Positions 7,434-16,256 are shown, numbered from the stretch's first letter. The stretch: 64,000 bases of DNA from Clostridia bacterium (GCA_017407705.1 JAFQWA010000027.1:1-64000); one strand, 5' to 3'. Translations and numbers: made by a program. The notes: generated by a model not told the origin, from the sequence alone.

Positions 7434-8215
7434 AAAAGCTAACCGTTGAAAACCTGACTCTTATGAGTCTTGCAACTAACCTATCCTTTGCGGTGTATAA
7501 CTGCGTGGTGGGTCTTTCCTCTAAATCCTGGTGGTATATTACACTGGGCATTTACTACGTTATTTTATCTGTAATGCGACACGCTCTGTTGCAGATAAAG
7601 CGAAAAGCAAGCAGTGATGAGTCTTACCAACGCTTCGTCAAAAGATTTACGGGATTTATGCTAATGGCACTTTCGGTAAGTCTGGTGGGTACGGTTATTT
7701 TATCAGTGGTAACCGATCGTGGCACTAAACACCACGAGATCGTTATGATAACCATAGCCCTGTATGCCTTCACCAAGGTAACACTGGCTATCATCAATCT
7801 TGTTAAAGCAAGAAAAAACGACTCAGCAATAATAAAAGCACTGCGAAACGTATCCTTTGCAGATGCACTGGTGTCTATATTTTCACTGCAACGGTCTATG
7901 CTGGTATCCTTTGGCGGTATGGACCCCGATACTATAAAACTGTTTAACATCTTAACCGGGGCCGGCGTTTGCATTTTAGTGTTTTTACTGGGACTCAATC
8001 TTGTTGGAGGAAGGAGAATCAGTATGGCAAAATCTAAAATAGTTAAAGCAAATGAAAACATCGCTAAGGCGGTGGTTGGCGGATATAAAAAGGTAGAAAA
8101 CGCCGTTGTTGGCGGATACACCAAAATAGAAGACAAGTTTGTGGATATGTATTTAACCCGTGAGGGCGAAACTGTTGAACAGGCAAAACAACGTCTTAAA
8201 AATCAGAATAAATAA
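7430..8215 (+). CDS. Polytopic membrane protein with charged C-terminal tail
   Basis: 261 residues. About six hydrophobic helices occupy residues 10-190. The C-terminal 70 residues are soluble and helical and carry a near-duplicate motif, AVVGGYKKVENAVVGGYTKIEDKFVD, given here only in part: VVGGYKKVENA and VVGGYTKIEDK. It overlaps the upstream membrane protein gene by four bases. I do not recognise a family; both genes are probably controlled by the divergent TetR. Confidence 0.7.
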   Translation: MKKLTVENLTLMSLATNLSFAVYNCVVGLSSKSWWYITLGIYYVILSVMRHALLQIKRKASSDESYQRFVKRFTGFMLMALSVSLVGTVILSVVTDRGTKHHEIVMITIALYAFTKVTLAIINLVKARKNDSAIIKALRNVSFADALVSIFSLQRSMLVSFGGMDPDTIKLFNILTGAGVCILVFLLGLNLVGGRRISMAKSKIVKANENIAKAVVGGYKKVENAVVGGYTKIEDKFVDMYLTREGETVEQAKQRLKNQNK

Positions 8216-8216
8216 T

Positions 8217-8250
8217 AAAAGCTCTTGGGACTTAAATTCCAAGAGCTTTT
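8217..8250. terminator. Bidirectional terminator
   Basis: Stem AAAAGCTCTTGG / CCAAGAGCTTTT between convergent genes, with a T-run after the plus-strand copy. Confidence 0.85.
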
Positions 8251-8258
8251 TTATATAC

Positions 8259-10280
8259 CTATTTAGATTTAGGTCTTCCTCTGCCTTTTCTTTTCAGCAC
8301 CATAGCACTGCGGCAGGGCAGATAGCACTTAAATCCGATCCAATTATCGGGAGTGGTGACGGTTTTGTATTCAACCCGGTTATCCACTCTGTCAAATCCG
8401 CCGAACACGGCATCGTCGGAATTTAAAACTACCTTATATGTACCCGACTTGCCCACCGGAACGAAGTATCCGTCAAAGGATTTTGACGGGTGGAAGTTGA
8501 AAATAAACACTGTATCTTCCTTGGTGTAGATGATGATTTTATCATCCTGATGCATCCAACGGTTTTGGGCAGGTACACTTAACAGCTGCCCCTTTTTCAG
8601 CAGCTCCACCATAGCCTTGTCAAACTCATTGAGCTGACAGTAACGCAGATCTTTATTATCCACCAGACTCCACTGCCTACGGCAATAGTGATAGCTCCAG
8701 TTGTTGCCCTCACGGGGGAAGTCTATCCACTCGGGGTGACCAAACTCATTTCCCATAAAGTTCAGATATCCCTCTCCTGCCAGCGAAGCGGTAAGCAGAC
8801 GTATCATTTTATGCAACGCAACGCCACGGTCGATCTCGATATTAACCCCCGACTTACTCATACCCGTGTACATTGCGGCATCGCACAAGCGGAACATTAT
8901 GGTTTTATCGCCCACCAACGCCTGATCGTGGGACTCACAGTAGCCGATGTTTTTCTCGTTTGCTCTGCGGCCGGTAAGCTCATACCAAAGCTTTATAATA
9001 TCCCAGTTGTCGTCGCTGTATTCCTTTAACAGCTTGATCCACAGATCCGGCACACCCATCGAAAGACGATAGTCAAAGCCGATACCACCGTCGGCTATGG
9101 GAATACACATTCCCGGCATACCCGACATATCCTCTGCCACTGTTATGGCATTGGGATTAAGCTGATGTATCAGCTCATTTGCCAGCTGCAGATATGTAAC
9201 GGCAGACGTGTCGGTGTTCATAGAAAAGTACATACTATAATCGGTAAAGGCACTGCCAAGTCCGTGGTCTAAATACAGCATAGAGGTAACTCCGTCAAAA
9301 CGGAAGCCGTCGAAATGGAATATCTCCATCCAGTATTTAAGGTTAGACAGTAAAAAGTGCAATACCTCGTTTTTATCGTAGTTAAACAGCTTGGTGCCCC
9401 AGGCACTGTGGTCGCCCTTCTCACCCTCGTGGAAAAACTGATACACTGTGCCGTCAAACTCGTTAAGTCCCTCGTTGGTGTTTTTCACTGCGTGGGAGTG
9501 GACTACATCGAGCAGCACCGCAATACCCATTTTATGGGCGGTGTTTATAAGCTCTTTAAGTTCAAAGCTGGTGCCATAACGGGAGGATGCCGCAAAAAAG
9601 TTAGACACCTGATACCCGAAAGAGCCGTAATAAGGGTGCTCCATTATCGCCATTATCTGTATGGTGTTGTAGCCTAAATCCTTTATTCGGGGCAGAATGT
9701 TTTGTGTGAATTCCTTGTATGTACCCACTGCACCCTTTTCCTGAGCCATACCAATATGACATTCATAAATAAAGGGTGTTTTTTCCGGCTTAAACCTTTT
9801 GTCAGTCCAATTAAAAGGCGCCAACGTATCCTCTATCTGGGCACACCAGGAGTTATCAACAGGGTCCTGCACTACTCTGGTAGCATAAAGGGGAATTCTG
9901 CGAAGGGTTTGTCCGTTGTGAATAACAACAGCCTGTACCCTTTGGCCGTTTTTCAGGGCATCTTTACCCTTCAAGCACACTTCAAACACGCCGTTTTCCA
10001 GCTTTTCCATAGGTAGGCCGTAAACGTCCCAATTGTTGAAATCGCCGGTAAGATACATCTTTTCAGCGGCAGGTGCCCACTCTCTGTAAACCCAACCGTC
10101 TTTTGTGGGGTGAATGCCGAAATACTCGTAGCCGTTGGCAAAGTCCACCAGACTTTCTGCATCACAAAGCAACTCTTTCCGCTTAGCCGAAAAGAGGGCC
10201 ATTCTCAAATCTATATCATTTTCAAAGGGCTTTAAATAAGGATCTATCTCGGTGATCTTTGTTTTACGGTCCTTTATCAT
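8259..10280 (-). CDS. glgB: 1,4-alpha-glucan branching enzyme, eukaryotic-type
   Basis: Transfers segments of an alpha-1,4-glucan chain to form alpha-1,6 branches in glycogen. Order: N-terminal CBM48 (WAPAAEKMYLTGDFNNW), a GH13 barrel with nucleophile region FDGFRFDGVTSMLY, acid/base region TVAEDMSGMPG and the third-carboxylate region YCESHDQALVGDK, then a C-terminal beta domain. From AIMEHPYYGSFGYQVSNFFA through EGYLNFMGNEFGHPEWIDFP the text resembles animal and plant branching enzymes (GH13_8) more than bacterial GlgB. The tail KRKGRGRPKSK is basic and AT-hook-like. Start at 10280 chosen for its GGGGG upstream. No other glycogen genes are nearby. Confidence 0.9.
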   Translation of the reverse strand: MIKDRKTKITEIDPYLKPFENDIDLRMALFSAKRKELLCDAESLVDFANGYEYFGIHPTKDGWVYREWAPAAEKMYLTGDFNNWDVYGLPMEKLENGVFEVCLKGKDALKNGQRVQAVVIHNGQTLRRIPLYATRVVQDPVDNSWCAQIEDTLAPFNWTDKRFKPEKTPFIYECHIGMAQEKGAVGTYKEFTQNILPRIKDLGYNTIQIMAIMEHPYYGSFGYQVSNFFAASSRYGTSFELKELINTAHKMGIAVLLDVVHSHAVKNTNEGLNEFDGTVYQFFHEGEKGDHSAWGTKLFNYDKNEVLHFLLSNLKYWMEIFHFDGFRFDGVTSMLYLDHGLGSAFTDYSMYFSMNTDTSAVTYLQLANELIHQLNPNAITVAEDMSGMPGMCIPIADGGIGFDYRLSMGVPDLWIKLLKEYSDDNWDIIKLWYELTGRRANEKNIGYCESHDQALVGDKTIMFRLCDAAMYTGMSKSGVNIEIDRGVALHKMIRLLTASLAGEGYLNFMGNEFGHPEWIDFPREGNNWSYHYCRRQWSLVDNKDLRYCQLNEFDKAMVELLKKGQLLSVPAQNRWMHQDDKIIIYTKEDTVFIFNFHPSKSFDGYFVPVGKSGTYKVVLNSDDAVFGGFDRVDNRVEYKTVTTPDNWIGFKCYLPCRSAMVLKRKGRGRPKSK

Positions 10281-10310
10281 CAGGCTACCCCCTTTTATAT
10301 TCATATAGTA

Positions 10311-10340
10311 ATTATATCAAATTTCGGTAACAAATAGCAA
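10311..10340 (-). promoter_or_regulatory. Promoter of the branching enzyme gene
   Basis: Minus strand TTGCTA (10335-10340), 18 bases, TATAAT (10311-10316). Confidence 0.55.
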
Positions 10341-10438
10341 TAGAATTTACAAGTTTTTTCACCGATTGCAGATTGTTTAATAATTACACTTTTAGTTATA
10401 ATTGGAAAATTACGGTTAAAAATATGTAAAAGGCTTAC

Positions 10439-10467
10439 TTGCATCTTTTTAACGTTTATACTAAAAT
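10439..10467 (+). promoter_or_regulatory. Promoter of the hydrolase gene
   Basis: TTGCAT (10439-10444), 17 bases, TAAAAT (10462-10467). It places the transcript start near 10475 and so excludes coding starts upstream of that. Confidence 0.65.
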
Positions 10468-10486
10468 AAAACACGGAGATGATTTT

Positions 10487-11428
10487 GTGGAAATATTTTT
10501 TGTTATATTAGGGCTTATGGCAGTAATCGCCGTAATAGTGCTGACTATTGTCTACATCTGCTTTCGTATGGCGTTTTACGCACCACGTAAAAAAGCGGCA
10601 GACAGCGATGAGATCTCGTTGCCAAAGGGCAGTATATATCATCCGTTTCACGATAGTATGAGAAAATGGGCGCTCCAGACCCGTGCTGCACCCCACAAGG
10701 ATTTTTGCATCACCTCTTTTGACGGGCTTACCCTTTACGGCAAGTATTACGAATACTCCCCCGACGCACCCATTGAAATAATGTTCCACGGCTACCGTGG
10801 AAATGCTGAGCGTGACCTTTCGGGCGGTATGCAGCGTTGCTTTAAGTTAAAGAGAAATGCGTTGATAGTGGATCAGCGTTGCAGCGGCAGGTCTGAGGGC
10901 AATGTGATAAGCTTTGGTATAAACGAGCACAGAGATTGCCTTGGTTGGGTGGATTTTGTGGTGAACACCTTCGGTAAAGACGTCAAGATTATCTTAACGG
11001 GCATCTCAATGGGTGCTGCCACCGTTTTAATGGCGGCAGGCAAGCCGTTGCCACCCAATGTGGTGGGTGTGTTGGCAGACTGCGGTTACAGCAGTCCCCG
11101 TGAGATCATAATGAAGGTAATGCGGGATATGAAACTGCCCCCAAAGCTCTGTTATCCCTTTGTAAAGCTGGGTGCCAAAGTTTTCGGGCATTTTGATTTA
11201 GAGGAATATTCGCCCTGTGAGGCGGTTGCCCACTGCAAGGTGCCGGTTATTTTCTTTCACGGCGATGACGACAGGTTTGTCCCCTGCCAAATGAGTAAGG
11301 TGAATTTTGACGCTTGCAAATCCAGAAAAAAACTGGTTACTGTTAAAGGCGCAGGTCATGGAATGTGCTGTCTTATGGACCCCGACACCTACTACAGCTC
11401 ACTTGAAGAATTTTTCAGCGGAATATAA
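10487..11428 (+). CDS. Alpha/beta hydrolase, membrane-anchored
   Basis: 313 residues from the GTG at 10487, which follows GGAGATG. One N-terminal transmembrane helix (about residues 3-27) anchors a serine hydrolase domain. The oxyanion region is MFHGYRGN, the nucleophile elbow GISMGA, the acid probably within FFHGDDDRFVP and the histidine in GAGHG, so the triad is complete. The layout resembles the YqkD-like hydrolases of Firmicutes. Substrate unknown. Monocistronic, ending at a strong terminator. Confidence 0.85.
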   Translation: MEIFFVILGLMAVIAVIVLTIVYICFRMAFYAPRKKAADSDEISLPKGSIYHPFHDSMRKWALQTRAAPHKDFCITSFDGLTLYGKYYEYSPDAPIEIMFHGYRGNAERDLSGGMQRCFKLKRNALIVDQRCSGRSEGNVISFGINEHRDCLGWVDFVVNTFGKDVKIILTGISMGAATVLMAAGKPLPPNVVGVLADCGYSSPREIIMKVMRDMKLPPKLCYPFVKLGAKVFGHFDLEEYSPCEAVAHCKVPVIFFHGDDDRFVPCQMSKVNFDACKSRKKLVTVKGAGHGMCCLMDPDTYYSSLEEFFSGI

Positions 11429-11467
11429 ACAAAACCCCCGATGCTAAACGCATCGGGGGTTTTATTT
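11428..11467. terminator. Terminator, copy 1 of a duplicated element
   Basis: 10-base stem CCCCCGATGC / GCATCGGGGG with TTTTATTTT. Bases 11432-11475 recur exactly at 12372-12415. Confidence 0.9.
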
Positions 11468-11475
11468 TGATCAAT
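11432..11475 (+). repeat. 44-bp direct repeat, copy 1
   Basis: An exact 44-base copy of 12372-12415, covering a terminator plus TTTTGATCAAT. The two copies bracket the XRE regulator gene. Confidence 0.9.
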
Positions 11476-11486
11476 AGGATTACTTT

Positions 11487-12293
11487 TTATCCTGCATCCC
11501 AAGTGGGCAACGCTTTGTTGATGAGGCGTCCCACCTCTCCCTCACGGTCACTGTCATCAAGTCCGATTATCCTTGAAAAAGCGATGCCCCCGTTTTGAGC
11601 GCCTATCTTAATTTCAAACACAAATCTTCTGTTGCTTTCGTAATCATACACTATAAGTGTAGTATATCCGAAAACTGCGTACTCGTGCTCATACATATCC
11701 GATACCAAAACTTTTTCAATTCTTATGGCGTCATCTAACTCTTCCATGAATTTACACCACTGACTTTGCGTGGCTTCAAGATCTTCGGTATAAAAACCGA
11801 TAAGTTGAACCGCTTTATCAAATTTGCCTTTATCAATATACTCTGCAACCTGTTCTGCCTTGCGGGTGTAATATGCAGAAGAAAAAGAATGTCCTTCCCC
11901 TCGCAATTGAGCCAACAAGCGTTCACCAAACATTGGTCCGTACAATATGCCGAAAAATGCCGTAATTACCGCCAATACAACTGCCAAAACAGTGGACTGG
12001 CGGCGTTTTTTTATTTCCTTTTCCCGCTCTGAAAGTGTGGTTATTATGTTTTCGTTTGCAACGCTGAGGATTTCTTGCTCGTGGATCCGTTCACCCTTTA
12101 ACAGCTCGTTTACAGATATGGAAAGTGCATCACATAAAGGCGTTATCAACGACAAATCAGGAAGGCCTCTGCCGTTTTCCCATTTTGATACAGCTCTGTC
12201 GGTAACTCCTAATTTGGTCGCCAAATCAAGTTGTGTCATATTTTGTTTTTTGCGTAATTCTGCAATAAATTTTCCGATTTTTATTTGATCCAT
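11487..12293 (-). CDS. XRE-family regulator with membrane anchor
   Basis: 268 residues. Residues 1-66 form a Cro/CI-type helix-turn-helix (IAELRKKQNMTQLDLATKLG, then VTDRAVSKWENGRGLPD). A coiled linker is followed by one transmembrane helix (about residues 100-122) and an outer or C-terminal domain of unknown type. This makes it a one-component, membrane-attached regulator. A palindrome sits inside its own promoter, suggesting autorepression. Gene and promoter lie between two exact 44-base direct repeats, which suggests arrival as a cassette. Confidence 0.85.
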   Translation of the reverse strand: MDQIKIGKFIAELRKKQNMTQLDLATKLGVTDRAVSKWENGRGLPDLSLITPLCDALSISVNELLKGERIHEQEILSVANENIITTLSEREKEIKKRRQSTVLAVVLAVITAFFGILYGPMFGERLLAQLRGEGHSFSSAYYTRKAEQVAEYIDKGKFDKAVQLIGFYTEDLEATQSQWCKFMEELDDAIRIEKVLVSDMYEHEYAVFGYTTLIVYDYESNRRFVFEIKIGAQNGGIAFSRIIGLDDSDREGEVGRLINKALPTWDAG

Positions 12294-12316
12294 TTCCTCA
12301 CTGCCTTTCTAAAACA

Positions 12317-12345
12317 ATTATATTATATTGCCCCAATATTGTAAA
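12317..12345 (-). promoter_or_regulatory. Promoter with embedded operator
   Basis: Minus strand TTTACA (12340-12345), 17 bases, TATAAT (12317-12322). The palindrome ATATTG-CCC-CAATAT (12325-12339) fills the spacer. Confidence 0.65.
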
Positions 12346-12368
12346 CAAACGCTGCGTAGAGTTATAGT

Positions 12369-12408
12369 AACAAACCCCCGATGCTAAACGCATCGGGGGT
12401 TTTATTTT
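12369..12408. terminator. Terminator, copy 2 of a duplicated element
   Basis: Same stem and tail as at 11428-11467, placed at the end of the SipW-associated gene. Confidence 0.85.
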
Positions 12409-12415
12409 GATCAAT
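12372..12415 (+). repeat. 44-bp direct repeat, copy 2
   Basis: Exact copy of 11432-11475. It includes the stop codon of the SipW-associated gene (12411-12413). Confidence 0.9.
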
Positions 12416-13523
12416 TTTCCTGAACAAGCTGTCGCATAGTCTTGCCGCTGTCGGATACCCAAGTATCTGTGTTAAAGGAGTTAGCACTACCGTAACCACC
12501 GTAGTTGTTAGCGTCTGCCGTGCCCTTTGTCAGCGGTACAAGGTCAGTCCACTCACTTGCACCTGCCGGCTTTGTAAAGGCAGCAGCGTAAACAACTACC
12601 TCTTTACCGCTGGATACGTTATTAAGGTTTTCAGATGTAATATAAAGTGTCATCTCAACGCCGTTTACCGTGTAATTACGGCCCCAACTGCTATAGGAAT
12701 AAGAGTCACCCGTTGAGTTGTCGTTATCGAGATTTTCTCTTTTTATCATCATTGTTATGGGTTCGGCTTTACCGTCACCGTCTAAATCCATAGACATAAA
12801 TTCCTGACCGAACAAGGTCTGTATAACCTGCGAATCCTCACTGGAGGAGCCGGACACGTTACCGATATATGTAACAGCCGATGCCTTGTTGAAGCCGGAA
12901 CGGTCGTTCATAGCGTTTTCCAAGGTCTGATAGGAGTCGTTAAACACCTTGTTGTTCAGAATATCTCTGAATCTGTCAACAGCAGTCTGTGCAACTATAG
13001 TGCCGATAGAATCCTTATCTACAACAAAGTTGAAATGCAGAGTGGAGTAAAGCGAACGGTTGCTCATATTGCTTCCGTCATAAGCAAAGGTTACATACAC
13101 CGTCTTGAAAGTCTTAGGCGGTACCTCGTCCTTTTGCTGAATTCCGCTAACAGTGTAACCGATCCGCTCGTTGTCTGTTGCCACAGTCTCAGTTTTGTTG
13201 TAATAGTAGCTTACGTCTGTACTGTTATAAAAAGTCACCGCCACAGTAACCGTTGAGGACCGGCTGGATTTAAGTGCAAGGTCTGCACAAATATTCACAT
13301 CCGACACCTTAGTGACGTTTGCTCTGTCATAGTCGCCGCCCTGCAACGACACTTCTGTTATATAAAGTGTTCCGTATCTGAAGTCGTTTGTTGTAATGGG
13401 AACGTCCTGTTCCTGAGTTTTAGTAGGAGCGTAATAGATCCACAGGGCATACACTCCCGAAACCGCAAGGCACAGTGCTAAAAACAGCGAAATTATACAA
13501 AGGGGCAAATAACTGCGTTTCAC
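12411..13523 (-). CDS. SipW-associated exported protein
   Basis: 370 residues starting at the GTG at 13523, which shares a base with the sipW stop (TAGTG), so translation is coupled. The N-terminus (RSYLPLCIISLFLALCLAVS followed by GVYALWIYY) is the SipW-cognate signal-peptide type seen in TasA-like proteins. The remainder is Ser/Thr/Asp/Tyr-rich and beta-like with no enzymatic motif (for example YGTLYITEVSLQGGDYDRA). Probably a secreted fibre or accessory component processed by the adjacent SipW peptidase. The stop codon lies inside a 44-base repeat. Confidence 0.7.
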   Translation of the reverse strand: MKRSYLPLCIISLFLALCLAVSGVYALWIYYAPTKTQEQDVPITTNDFRYGTLYITEVSLQGGDYDRANVTKVSDVNICADLALKSSRSSTVTVAVTFYNSTDVSYYYNKTETVATDNERIGYTVSGIQQKDEVPPKTFKTVYVTFAYDGSNMSNRSLYSTLHFNFVVDKDSIGTIVAQTAVDRFRDILNNKVFNDSYQTLENAMNDRSGFNKASAVTYIGNVSGSSSEDSQVIQTLFGQEFMSMDLDGDGKAEPITMMIKRENLDNDNSTGDSYSYSSWGRNYTVNGVEMTLYITSENLNNVSSGKEVVVYAAAFTKPAGASEWTDLVPLTKGTADANNYGGYGSANSFNTDTWVSDSGKTMRQLVQEN

Positions 13524-13524
13524 A

Positions 13525-14358
13525 CTATTTCGCCTCCGTTTTATCAGAGGATTCTTCAGAATCTTCACTGCTTTCATCTGTGGCAATAACGCCGATCTGC
13601 ATTAGTCGCTCTCTCTTTGCTTTTAACAGCTTTTTCTCAGCAATGGGAGTGGCTATTACCGCAAAGATTATCAGCAGAATACACAAGTAACCTGCAGGAG
13701 ATTGCATAAACGCAAAAAAGCTACCCACAAACTTTACGTGCTTACCTCTGTATATAGCACGCATCTGCTCATATAAAACAGGGTACTCATCGGAATATTT
13801 CACCGCATCTCCACGAAGCATAAAGTGACGTTTATCGGGATGCTCAGCATTAGGCTCCTCAATATGAACTATACGGTGAACTATGGGCTGGCCGTGGTAC
13901 TCATAAACCACAATGTCATAAAGCTTAAGATCAAATTCATCGGGGAGCTTTTCGGTGAAAATAAGATCGAAGGTGTCAAACTGATCGTTAAGATCGTTTT
14001 TTATAAGGTAATCATTTTCCTTATTTTTTATAGACATAGATGATGAAAGAACCACCTTCGGAATAGCAACGTTACCCGTTACCTTGCTGGGTGAAAGCTG
14101 TATTGCCACCGAAAATGCAAATGCAAAAACAACCGCAATAAGCAATACTGCAGTTATAATATTAGAAGCGATCTTCCCAAACACATTGGAAGACTGGCTT
14201 TTTCTATATTCTTTTGTAATTCGCTCATCCTCTAAGCCGTGTTTTATTGAATTCAATGTCAGCTTGATAATGTAATGGAGCATTACCGAAAAGAGTACTG
14301 TCAAAAGAGTGAATACAATAACACACAAAAACAAAATATAAAGATCGTATCCTGACAT
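13525..14358 (-). CDS. sipW: Type I signal peptidase, SipW-like
   Basis: 277 residues, longer than B. subtilis SipW because of an extra N-terminal membrane segment and cytoplasmic linker. The catalytic serine lies in VVLSSSMSIK. The box YDIVVYEYHGQPIVHRIV supplies a histidine where bacterial type I peptidases have lysine, which marks the ER/SipW (Ser-His) class. RGDAVKYSDEYPV is the conserved third box. A C-terminal membrane helix follows. It would cleave the SipW-type signal peptides of the two flanking genes. A 14-base terminator upstream separates it from the abundant-substrate gene. Confidence 0.88.
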   Translation of the reverse strand: MSGYDLYILFLCVIVFTLLTVLFSVMLHYIIKLTLNSIKHGLEDERITKEYRKSQSSNVFGKIASNIITAVLLIAVVFAFAFSVAIQLSPSKVTGNVAIPKVVLSSSMSIKNKENDYLIKNDLNDQFDTFDLIFTEKLPDEFDLKLYDIVVYEYHGQPIVHRIVHIEEPNAEHPDKRHFMLRGDAVKYSDEYPVLYEQMRAIYRGKHVKFVGSFFAFMQSPAGYLCILLIIFAVIATPIAEKKLLKAKRERLMQIGVIATDESSEDSEESSDKTEAK

Positions 14359-14370
14359 TTTCCGCTCCTA

Positions 14371-14407
14371 AAAACATTATCCCACGTAAAACATGGGATA
14401 ATGTTTT
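14371..14407 (-). terminator. Internal terminator between substrate gene and sipW
   Basis: 14-base perfect stem AAAACATTATCCCA / TGGGATAATGTTTT. It would reduce read-through from the TasA-like gene into sipW. Confidence 0.8.
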
Positions 14408-14428
14408 ATAGTATTATACTTTACTTAA

Positions 14429-14980
14429 TTATTCTACCTCAGAAACGCTGATCTTGATAGAACCACTGTGAAGTGCCTGTTTGAAAGCATCGTAATCAGC
14501 CTTAGTGGGAAGTGAAAGAGCGTTCAAGCTGATCAGGTCTTTAAGCTCTGCGCCGGTAATTGTAAAGGTCTTTTCAGCTGTAGCTCTCTGCTGTACAGTA
14601 GTCTCTACTGTGAAAATGTCAGCGCTGTTGTACTTATAGTCGTCAGTTGTTGAGAGAGACCACTGCATTCTGATACCGTTTGTTGCAACATCATTACTTG
14701 CACCAACGTTAGGTGTAAAGTTTACAGTAACGTAATCAGCATCGTCAATGATAAGCTCACCTTTATAATCGCCGTTGGTATCATCAATGATAATATTCAG
14801 GTTGCTGGTGTCAACAGTGATAGTACCTTTTGCTGTAGCGCTTGTGCTTGCAGTAATTATTGTTGAATCATCAAAATACTTTTCTGCACTGGTTTTGCCT
14901 TCAGCATAATTCCAGGTAGCGTAAACGCCGCCAACGGTAACACAAAGGATCAATGCAACTAACATACTGAGTTTTTTCAT
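14429..14980 (-). CDS. TasA-like secreted protein with SipW-type signal peptide
   Basis: 183 residues from the ATG at 14980, preceded by GGAGG. The N-terminus MKKLSMLVALILCVTVGGVY then ATWNYAEG is the SipW-cognate signal class. The mature protein is Thr/Ser/Asp-rich, lacks cysteine and looks entirely beta-structured, as in TasA/camelysin-type matrix fibre proteins. It has its own strong promoter and a terminator before sipW, giving high structural protein and low peptidase. Fibre formation is inferred from family and context. Confidence 0.75.
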   Translation of the reverse strand: MKKLSMLVALILCVTVGGVYATWNYAEGKTSAEKYFDDSTIITASTSATAKGTITVDTSNLNIIIDDTNGDYKGELIIDDADYVTVNFTPNVGASNDVATNGIRMQWSLSTTDDYKYNSADIFTVETTVQQRATAEKTFTITGAELKDLISLNALSLPTKADYDAFKQALHSGSIKISVSEVE

Positions 14981-15016
14981 GGTTATAACCTCCAAAAAAA
15001 TATTTTCTTTGTTAAA

Positions 15017-15044
15017 ATTATATCACTATATTTTGCTTTGTCAA
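15017..15044 (-). promoter_or_regulatory. Strong promoter of the SipW operon
   Basis: Minus strand TTGACA (15039-15044), 16 bases, TATAAT (15017-15022). Confidence 0.75.
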
Positions 15045-15119
15045 TATGTACAAAAAAATTTTAACAAGAAAAAATATCATTGTGCAAACACCACTGACAT
15101 AGTGCTTTTCCACAGTGTT

Positions 15120-16139
15120 CTAAATAAGAAATTGCAAAGCGCAAAAAGCAGCGTAAATGCCCAGCAATATAACGCCCTGCCAACGGTAAATCTTCTGACT
15201 GATAAGGGTTGGCACCGTAAGGATCAGCATTACTGCCAACATAACGGGTATGTCCAGCACCAAAGATGAGTTAATGCCGCCGATAAGTCCCGACACAGGC
15301 ACTGCAAAGGGGCTGATAGTAACAGCCGCACCGCTTACCAGCACAAGATTGAACAGGTTTGCGCCGATAATGTTGCCAAGAGATAAGGAGCCGTGTCCTT
15401 TTACAAGGGCGGTTATTGCCGTTACCAGTTCGGGCAGTGATGTGCCCAGCGCAACGATAGTCAGGCCGATAACCTTTTCAGAAACGCCGAATTTTTCCGC
15501 AATAATAATGGCGTTGTCAACCAACAAGTCAGCACCCACAGCGATCATGGCTGCACCCAAAATCAGCAGCACAATATCCTTGACCAAACTGTCCTTAGTG
15601 CCTGCCGCCACAGATTCCACCACGTGATCCTCACCGGTAGCTGCTTCCAGCTCTAATTCAGTGGCGTTTTCAATGGCAGGTGAGTTTTTCATTTTCAATA
15701 CGGTCATCACCATATAGGCAACGAAAACCGAAAGTAAAATAATACCGATAACACGAGAGAAAGTGCCCAACACATAGGCGGACAAACAGTAAATTCCTGC
15801 TGCGCCAAAGAAAAACGCAACCGGCAGTATCATACTTTTTCTCGCTGCCACACCGGGTTTTATGGCAACCGTCAACGCCAATATCAGCGATGTGTTGCAA
15901 ATAATGGAGCCGATAGCGTTACCGTATGCAATAGAGCCGCTGCCCTGCAACGCCGCTCCTGCCGATACCATAACCTCAGGCAGCGTTGTTCCAATGGAAA
16001 CAACCGTTGCGCCAATTAAAATCTCAGGCAAATTAAAACGACGTGCTATGCCTGATGCACCGTCAACAAACCAGTCGCCGCCCTTAATGAGCAGCACAAA
16101 GCCAACAGCAAGTAAGATCGCAGGAATCCACATATTCAT
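15120..16139 (-). CDS. Calcium/sodium antiporter (CaCA, YrbG-like)
   Basis: 339 residues, about ten transmembrane helices in two inverted halves. Each half carries the alpha-repeat of the family: GATVVSIGTTLPEVMVSAGA and GLTIVALGTSLPELVTAITA, with the acidic residue that coordinates cations. The halves are joined by an acidic cytoplasmic loop (ENATELELEAATGEDH). It exports Ca2+ in exchange for Na+ or H+. Monocistronic. Fold and family are certain; ion preference is not. Confidence 0.92.
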   Translation of the reverse strand: MNMWIPAILLAVGFVLLIKGGDWFVDGASGIARRFNLPEILIGATVVSIGTTLPEVMVSAGAALQGSGSIAYGNAIGSIICNTSLILALTVAIKPGVAARKSMILPVAFFFGAAGIYCLSAYVLGTFSRVIGIILLSVFVAYMVMTVLKMKNSPAIENATELELEAATGEDHVVESVAAGTKDSLVKDIVLLILGAAMIAVGADLLVDNAIIIAEKFGVSEKVIGLTIVALGTSLPELVTAITALVKGHGSLSLGNIIGANLFNLVLVSGAAVTISPFAVPVSGLIGGINSSLVLDIPVMLAVMLILTVPTLISQKIYRWQGVILLGIYAAFCALQFLI

Positions 16140-16256
16140 TCCCCTTTACATTAAAACGTCCATATACCTTAATTGAATATAACATAAAAATTAAAATTTA
16201 AAACTGTAAAAATCAAAAAACTTTAACGTCTTTTGCTCCAAACAAGTGTGCACTTA

